Positions 5,522 through 10,396 of a stretch of 10,396 nucleotides of DNA are shown one piece after another (the first letter of the stretch is position 1; every line of letters starts with the position of its first letter). The stretch is from contig CAYFLU010000113.1 in NCBI GenBank assembly GCA_964343975.1, forward strand, positions 1 through 10,396, given 5' to 3'. A program made the position numbers and the translations under genes. The notes below the pieces were generated by a model. The model had not been told where the DNA came from. It did no database searches and saw nothing but the letters and a program-made list of their open reading frames with translations. The stretch is from SCUN01 sp964343975. Its GTDB lineage: Bacteria; Acidobacteriota; Vicinamibacteria; Vicinamibacterales; SCN-69-37.

Positions 5522-6465
5522 CAGCCCAGAATTGCCGACGGGTTGGCCACACAGAACAGCGTCGCCCCCCAAAGCCAGGCCCCCTCCATCAAAGCGATAC
5601 CGGGGAGCAGGAGCACGAGATCGTACGAGAGGTGCCTCACCGACAAGAGTGAAGCCAGCCCGGCAAGGAGGCGACGCTCCCCCGTGCCGCGCCGGACCAC
5701 GAGTGGGCTCAGGGCCACGACACCCACTGCCAACAGGCCCATCGCCACACCGAGCGCGCTTTGACGCCACGGAAGCCAGGGAGTGACCTCGGTCCGGCCG
5801 GTCCCCACCATGGCGTAGGCGTCCTGCCACGTGCCTACGTATTCGGAAGCCACGGCCCACGGCGTGGCATGGGCGTGAAGCGAGTACAGCCCCAGTAGCG
5901 CCACCGGCACCACGCCGGCGACCGCGAGCCTCCGCCATTGACCGTCAAGGGCGGCGAGCAGCACGAACACGCCGCCGATCTGCGGCTTGACCAGAGAGAG
6001 CCCCAGCCAGAGCCCGGTCCGCACCCACGATCCTCCGGCACTCGCCGTGGCGGCGGCGAATGCAAACAGCGAGAACTGATTCAGCGTGCGTCCCGCGCCA
6101 GCCGCCACGAGCAGACACCACACGAGCCAGCGCTCTGCGGGGGCCCGATCGGCCGACCATCGCCACGCCGCCAGGAGCAGCATCGCGACGTTGAGCGCCA
6201 CCCAGACCGGCGCAGCCACAGGCGCGGGTACCGCCGCGATGGCACTGAACACCACGATCGCCCACGGCGGGTAGTCCACCGACGGCACCGTCGCATAGAC
6301 ATCGTGGCCGTCGAGCCAGACGCGACACCACGAGACCAACGTGACGAAGTCGTGCAGTCGCTCGGGCTGGAGCGACAGCCACACGGCCGCACCAACACTG
6401 GCGAGGGCCAGTGCCGCGGCGACGCTAGTAGGCCACGAGGCGTCGCGCCGCGTGAGCGATCTCAT
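5521..6465 (-). CDS. GT87 (DUF2029)-type membrane glycosyltransferase
   Basis: A 314-residue polytopic membrane protein with about eight or more hydrophobic segments (for example 15-31, 68-100, 113-125, 150-173, 180-196, 237-254, 280-305). HDFVTLVSWCRVWLDGHDVY (38-57) and YPPWAIVVFS (65-74) match the first periplasmic loop region of GT87 enzymes, with the D39 position typical of GT-C catalytic acids, and GLSLVKPQ (155-162) is the family LxKPQ motif. Characterised GT87 enzymes use polyprenyl-phosphate sugars at the membrane; the acceptor here is unknown. It is shorter than the usual ~400 residues, chiefly at the C-terminus. The best start is the ATG at 6463-6465, overlapping the end of the E1 gene by 41 bases; no clear RBS is seen. 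Its stop overlaps the RRE-like gene (TGATG), hinting at a link to the RiPP cassette. Confidence 0.8.
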   Translation of the reverse strand: MRSLTRRDASWPTSVAAALALASVGAAVWLSLQPERLHDFVTLVSWCRVWLDGHDVYATVPSVDYPPWAIVVFSAIAAVPAPVAAPVWVALNVAMLLLAAWRWSADRAPAERWLVWCLLVAAGAGRTLNQFSLFAFAAATASAGGSWVRTGLWLGLSLVKPQIGGVFVLLAALDGQWRRLAVAGVVPVALLGLYSLHAHATPWAVASEYVGTWQDAYAMVGTGRTEVTPWLPWRQSALGVAMGLLAVGVVALSPLVVRRGTGERRLLAGLASLLSVRHLSYDLVLLLPGIALMEGAWLWGATLFCVANPSAILG

Positions 6466-8845
6466 CTTCGGTGGGCAAGAACGCGTCTTCGAGCGATGGC
6501 GCGTACGGAACCGGCGTATCGAGCGCCGCCACGATACGGATCGGGGCATCGAGCGCGTCGAACGCCTCTTCCTGGATGATCGCGGCCAGCGACTCGCCGA
6601 TGCCGCCCGTGCGCGAGTCTTCATGCACGATCAGCACGCGGCCCGTGTGACGCGCAAGCGCCAGCACCGCCTCACGGTCCAGCGGCGCGAGCGATCGCAG
6701 ATCGAGCACGGCGGTCGACACGCCGTCGGCGGCCAGTCGCTCCGCGACGCGCATCGACGCGTGCACATACGCGCCGTAGGAAATGATCACCAGATCGTCA
6801 CCCGCACGCCGCAGCGCCGCGCGCCCGATCGGCAGCGGCCGCGGCGGCTCGGCGCCGATGGCCTGCTTCACCCGCGGGTCGCGATAGAGCGCGATGTGCT
6901 CGTAGTAGAGCACCGGATCCGGATCGAGCACCGCGGCGGCCATGAGCGCGCGCGCATCGTGCGGCGTCGACGGCACGACGATCTTGAGGCCGGGGGTGCG
7001 GTAGAACCACGGCTCGGTGTTCTGCGAATGGTACGGGCCGGCATGCCGCAACCCACCCCACGGCATGCGCACGACCATCGGCACCGCACCGCCCCAGCGG
7101 TAGCGGATCTTGGCGGCATTGTTGACGAGTTGATTGAACCCCGTCGCCACGAAGTCGTTGAACTGCATCTCGCCGATCGGTCGCAGTCCACCCAACGCCG
7201 CGCCCACACACGCGCCGAGCACGGCGCCTTCGGCCAACGGCGAGTTGAGCATGCGGTCGCCGAACTTCTCGAGGAGCGGACGCAAGAGGAGGAACGCATT
7301 GCCGTACTTGCCGCCGACGTCTTCGCCGATCACGAACGTGCGCGGATCGGCGGCGAGCGCATCGCCGACACCCAACATCACCGCTTCGAGGAACGTCGTC
7401 CCCTTCTTGTCGAACGCCGGCGCGTCTTCCACCGGCGGGAGCACCACCGCTGCGGTCGCCGACAGATCACGATCGAGTACTTCGACACGCGCGCGCGAGA
7501 CCGGATCATGCGCAAAGACGCCGGTCGTCACCGTCGCTGCATTGGGCCAGGGCGCCGCGATCACCGACTGCGCCTGCTCGTCGACGAACTCGTCAAGCTC
7601 GCGCTTCCATGCCTCGACCTCCCCGGCGTCGATCACGCCCGCTCGCTCGAGCGTGGCCGCGTAGGTCTTGATCGGGTCGCGTGCGCGCCAGAACTCGTAC
7701 AGCTCGGGATTCGCGTAGCCCTGCTCGGTCAAGGCCGGATAGTCCCAGGAGATGGGCGGCTCCTTGCCAAGGTAGAGCATGTCGTCGTGATGCGCGTGTC
7801 CGCACATGCGCATCGCGACCAGCTCGATGAGCGCCGGTCCGTGGCCGGCGCGCGCACGATCCGCTGCCCAGGTGAACGCGGCGGTAATCGCCTCAGGATC
7901 CGTGCCATCCACCGTGAGCCCGGGCACGCCGTAGCCAGCGGCCTTGTCGGCAAACACGCGCACCGCCGAGGTATCGTGCACCGGCGTCGACAGCGCCGTC
8001 TGATTGTTCTGAATACAGAAGATGACCGGCAGATGCCGCGCGCCGCACAGATTGATCGCCTCGTGCCATTCGCCGAGCGACGATCCACCTTCGCCGATGA
8101 ACGACAGCCCGACGCGCGCCTCACCTTTGAGCGCAAACGACAACCCGAGCCCGGCCACGGTCAAGGTGCTGATCGAGAGCGGCGCCGACGCCGGCAACAC
8201 GCCCCAGGAAAAATCGCCGAGGTGCAGGTCGCGTCCGTCCATGGGCGGGCCGGCCTTCGCCATCTGCGCGCTCAGCACCATGCGCACGGCCTCGGCGTCG
8301 TGCCGCATCGCCAACGCCGCGCCAAGATCACGAATCAACGGCGCCACGACGTCGCCGGTGTAGGTGTCGCCGTCGCGAAACGCCGCGCCACGCTTCAACC
8401 GGATCGCCGCCGCGTAGATGGCTTCCTGCCCGAGCGACCGGAACCCTTTTCCCTGGAAGCCGACGCTGTGGTACTTGACCTCTCCACTCAGAAAGAAGGC
8501 CTTCATGCGGTTGTCGACCGCACGCGTCAGCATCATGCCGCGCAGAATCTCCCGACGCTCGTCCCGCGTAAGGCTCGCGGCAATCGCTTCACGCTGAAAG
8601 AACCCGTCGCACGCCTCGGCAATCTCGGACGCCGCGTGGCGCAGTCGGGTCGCGCCGCTCACGCCCGGCGTCACTTCCCGCTCGGCGGCTTTCGCGGGCA
8701 GGCTCTTCGCCACGGCGCGGCCGAGCGCGGCGCCACACGCCTCGCCGTGCGCGTCGAACGCGTCAAGCGCCGGCGTGAGTGCGAACGGAAACCGCTCGGT
8801 GATGAATGCGGAGAATCGGCTGCGGAGCGCGGAAGACGACGCCAC
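6425..8845 (-). CDS. Fused alpha/beta E1 component of a branched-chain/2-oxoacid dehydrogenase
   Basis: The 806-residue chain joins the two E1 subunits that use thiamine diphosphate to decarboxylate a 2-oxoacid and acylate the lipoyl group of E2. The alpha part (about 95-435) has HLGDFSWGVLPASAPLS (208-224), the ThDP/Mg motif FIGEGGSSLGEWHEAIN (249-265) ending at N280-N281, and phosphorylation-loop-like GHAHHDD (349-355). The beta part (about 482-806) has FVIGEDVGGKYGNAF (504-518), NSPLAEGAVLG (534-544) with the cofactor-activating E539, and PWGGLRHAGPYHSQ (595-608). A ~90-residue N-terminal extension of unknown role precedes the alpha domain. The motif reads GEG, not GDG. The start is a GTG at 8843-8845, the first possible start after an in-frame TAG, with no obvious RBS, 16 bases after the helicase stop. 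E2 and E3 genes are not nearby. Branched-chain substrate is likely but pyruvate cannot be excluded. Confidence 0.9.
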   Translation of the reverse strand: MASSSALRSRFSAFITERFPFALTPALDAFDAHGEACGAALGRAVAKSLPAKAAEREVTPGVSGATRLRHAASEIAEACDGFFQREAIAASLTRDERREILRGMMLTRAVDNRMKAFFLSGEVKYHSVGFQGKGFRSLGQEAIYAAAIRLKRGAAFRDGDTYTGDVVAPLIRDLGAALAMRHDAEAVRMVLSAQMAKAGPPMDGRDLHLGDFSWGVLPASAPLSISTLTVAGLGLSFALKGEARVGLSFIGEGGSSLGEWHEAINLCGARHLPVIFCIQNNQTALSTPVHDTSAVRVFADKAAGYGVPGLTVDGTDPEAITAAFTWAADRARAGHGPALIELVAMRMCGHAHHDDMLYLGKEPPISWDYPALTEQGYANPELYEFWRARDPIKTYAATLERAGVIDAGEVEAWKRELDEFVDEQAQSVIAAPWPNAATVTTGVFAHDPVSRARVEVLDRDLSATAAVVLPPVEDAPAFDKKGTTFLEAVMLGVGDALAADPRTFVIGEDVGGKYGNAFLLLRPLLEKFGDRMLNSPLAEGAVLGACVGAALGGLRPIGEMQFNDFVATGFNQLVNNAAKIRYRWGGAVPMVVRMPWGGLRHAGPYHSQNTEPWFYRTPGLKIVVPSTPHDARALMAAAVLDPDPVLYYEHIALYRDPRVKQAIGAEPPRPLPIGRAALRRAGDDLVIISYGAYVHASMRVAERLAADGVSTAVLDLRSLAPLDREAVLALARHTGRVLIVHEDSRTGGIGESLAAIIQEEAFDALDAPIRIVAALDTPVPYAPSLEDAFLPTEDEIAHAARRLVAY

Positions 8846-8861
8846 AGAGGGAGTCTAGCAT

Positions 8862-10396
8862 TCAGGTGCGCTTGGTTCGGGCGGTGGGTGTGGCCGTCCA
8901 CGGATCATCAGGCCACGGATGCCTCGGATACCGCCCGCGGAGTTCCTTGCGCACTTCCGGATATCCGCATGTCCAGAAGCTCTTCAGGTCGCGCGTCACC
9001 TGCACAGGCCGGCCATTCGGCGCCAGCAGCTCGAATGTCACCGGCACCTGCCGTGGCCCAATCTTCGGCGTCTCTGCGAGACCGAAGAGCTCCTGCAACT
9101 TGACCGCCGCGAACACTGAGCCGTCCTCGCGATACGACAACGCGCGCGAGCGGCCACTCGGCACGGTCAGGGCGGCCGGCGCGACGCGCTCGAGGCGGCT
9201 CAACAGCGAGGACGACAGGGCGAGCGTCGGATCGCCGCCACGCTCGGCCGTAATGCGCCACTCGTGGCTCGACGGCGCGGCCTCACCCGTCGCCTCGATC
9301 TCGGCCAGCACGCTCGCAAACGGCTCCGTGCCGGCAAACCGCAGACGCGCCAACAGCTCGCGCTCGTCGTCGGTCCGCTCGCGGCGCTGCCACACGCCAA
9401 AGAGAATCGCTGAGACGGCCTCGGCGTCCGGCGTCACGGCATGACTGCGCAACGTCAGCGCGCCGTAGCGCTCGACGCGATGCGCCCGCACCTTACGCGC
9501 GTCGTGGTCGTACTCGTGCACGGTCTCGGTCGACGTCGGCGTGATCCACTCGGGGTCCACGGCCGAGGCCATGGTGATGAGCGGCTCGTCGGCGGCCGAC
9601 GTGGGCTTGAGATTGCCGATGTGGCGCACTTCCACCGCGGTCACGAACTCGGCGTGATGGACGACGCTCTCGCGCGAGAGTCGCGCGCCCGTGCCGCTCG
9701 CCAGCGCGAAGCGATCGCCCGTCGCATCCCGTCGCCGCGCGAGACGGTCTGGGTAGGCGGCGAACACCGCTCGGCGAAAGCGCGCCTCGGTGTCCGGGCC
9801 CGGCTCGATATGCCGACTGCCGGCGGCCGACGACTGCAGCGCCCGGGCGACGTCACGCAAATGCGGCGGAAAGGCGCGATCGTCGACGGCCACCAGCACA
9901 TCGCACGGTGCGGACGCCCGGCTCGTCGCAACGCCGGAGGCGCGCGCGCCTTCACTCAGCAGCGCCACGGCGCGGGCCGCGCGCGCGCTCGCGCCGTCGG
10001 CGATGAGCAGCCGCGCCAGACGCGGGTGCGCCGGCACCCGGCGAAGCTCCCGGCCAAGCGTCGTGAGGCGCCCGCGGTCATCCAGCGCGCCGAGCTGCCG
10101 CAAGAGCACGCGGGCGGCGTCGAGCGCATAGGCCGGCGGCGCTTCAAACCAGTCGAACGCCCCCGGCGTGAACGGATCACCGCCCCACGCGATCACGTCG
10201 AGCGCCGTCGCCGCGAGATCGATGCGCAGGATCTCGGCCTCGCGATGTGGCCGCAGCCGATCGCGCGCATCCCACAAGCGCCACACGCGACCGGCCCGCA
10301 CACGCCCTGCGCGCCCAGCACGCTGATCCGCCGAGTCCTGGCTGATCCGCTCGGTCACGAGACGATCCACGCCGCGCTCCGCATCGTACCGGGCGA
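8862..10396 (-). CDS. hrpB: ATP-dependent DEAH-box helicase HrpB, 5'-truncated by the window
   Basis: About 510 residues of the C-terminal two-thirds are present and the frame stays open to the window edge. The visible start ARYDAERGVDRLVTERISQD leads into helicase motif VI SADQRAGRAGR, followed by the ratchet/winged-helix part (GGDPFTPGAFDWFEAPP, LGALDDRGRLTTLGRELRRV, HPRLARLLI) and the HrpB-specific C-terminal domain. The protein ends SFWTCGYPEVRKELRGRYPR then HPWPDDPW, the HrpB signature ending. Walker A and DEAH motifs lie outside the window. HrpB is a DEAH-family helicase of poorly defined, probably RNA-related role in bacteria. It appears to be the first visible gene of the long minus-strand run leading to the RiPP cassette, with the E1 gene starting 16 bases downstream. 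An upstream 10370 GTG is an internal codon, not the start. Confidence 0.95.
   Translation of the reverse strand, partial: ARYDAERGVDRLVTERISQDSADQRAGRAGRVRAGRVWRLWDARDRLRPHREAEILRIDLAATALDVIAWGGDPFTPGAFDWFEAPPAYALDAARVLLRQLGALDDRGRLTTLGRELRRVPAHPRLARLLIADGASARAARAVALLSEGARASGVATSRASAPCDVLVAVDDRAFPPHLRDVARALQSSAAGSRHIEPGPDTEARFRRAVFAAYPDRLARRRDATGDRFALASGTGARLSRESVVHHAEFVTAVEVRHIGNLKPTSAADEPLITMASAVDPEWITPTSTETVHEYDHDARKVRAHRVERYGALTLRSHAVTPDAEAVSAILFGVWQRRERTDDERELLARLRFAGTEPFASVLAEIEATGEAAPSSHEWRITAERGGDPTLALSSSLLSRLERVAPAALTVPSGRSRALSYREDGSVFAAVKLQELFGLAETPKIGPRQVPVTFELLAPNGRPVQVTRDLKSFWTCGYPEVRKELRGRYPRHPWPDDPWTATPTARTKRT

Noticed and set aside
5521..5938. Upstream extension of the PqqD-like frame to 255 codons
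   Set aside because: The extra codons overlap the GT87 membrane protein, which has clear hydrophobic segments in its own frame; the extension is Arg/Gly-rich shadow. The ATG at 5521 with TGATG coupling is the better start.
6466..6624. GT87 start at 6624 giving 367 residues
   Set aside because: The added ~50 residues are Arg/Ser-rich and overlap the E1 beta domain; the first hydrophobic segment is close after the ATG at 6465.
6341..9103. A 920-codon plus-strand open frame opposite the fused E1 gene
   Set aside because: It is the antisense shadow of the E1 gene: Arg/His-rich, no recognisable domains, spans into hrpB and GT87 coding regions, while the opposite strand encodes a textbook E1. Long shadow frames are expected at this GC content.

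Overview
This GC-rich window (roughly two-thirds G+C by eye) is a dense bacterial chromosomal segment in which every gene I can support lies on the minus strand, so the order of transcription runs from high to low coordinates. The fused alpha/beta 2-oxoacid dehydrogenase E1, the compact yebC-ruvC-ruvA-ruvB-fabH block and the base composition suggest a high-GC Gram-negative such as a Gemmatimonadota-like organism. That assignment is inference; there is no rRNA or other decisive marker.

Layout in order of transcription: (1) 10396-8862, C-terminal part of the helicase HrpB, cut by the window edge. (2) 8845-6425, a one-chain alpha+beta E1 component of a branched-chain/2-oxoacid dehydrogenase. (3) 6465-5521, a polytopic membrane protein of the GT87 (DUF2029) glycosyltransferase type. 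(4) 5521-5171, a small PqqD-like protein, probably a RiPP recognition element (RRE). (5) 5169-4252, an HPr-kinase-like P-loop kinase. (6) 4217-4041, a 58-residue lasso-peptide-type precursor, followed by a good rho-independent terminator (4014-3978). (7) 3976-3167, a class I SAM methyltransferase. (8) 3101-139, yebC, ruvC, ruvA and ruvB, then the first 40 codons of fabH (121 to the window edge).

The notable part is 5521-4041. The precursor has no gene-finder-sized ORF but has a perfect GGAGG ribosome binding site and a leader that matches the lasso consensus position by position (W-17, P-14, L-12, G-8, T-2). It is followed by a 19-residue core starting with Gly and carrying Asp at position 8, as needed for an 8-residue macrolactam ring. 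The genes just upstream encode an RRE-like protein and a kinase of the kind found in paeninodin-type lasso clusters. The two enzymes needed to make a lasso peptide, the B2 leader peptidase and the asparagine-synthetase-like cyclase C, are not in the window, nor is an ABC exporter. Housekeeping genes flank the cassette on both sides. The locus is therefore either a split lasso cluster with its maturation enzymes elsewhere, or a variant RiPP pathway using a lasso-like leader.

From hrpB to the precursor the genes overlap or are separated by at most 34 bases, which suggests one long transcript ending at the terminator. The methyltransferase lies beyond that terminator and may be independent. The yebC-ruvCAB-fabH run is ordinary housekeeping: YebC-family translation/regulatory factor, Holliday-junction resolvase and branch migration motor, then fatty acid synthesis initiation. 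No RNA genes, insertion sequences or CRISPR arrays are visible, and no gene-free stretch exceeds 300 bases.
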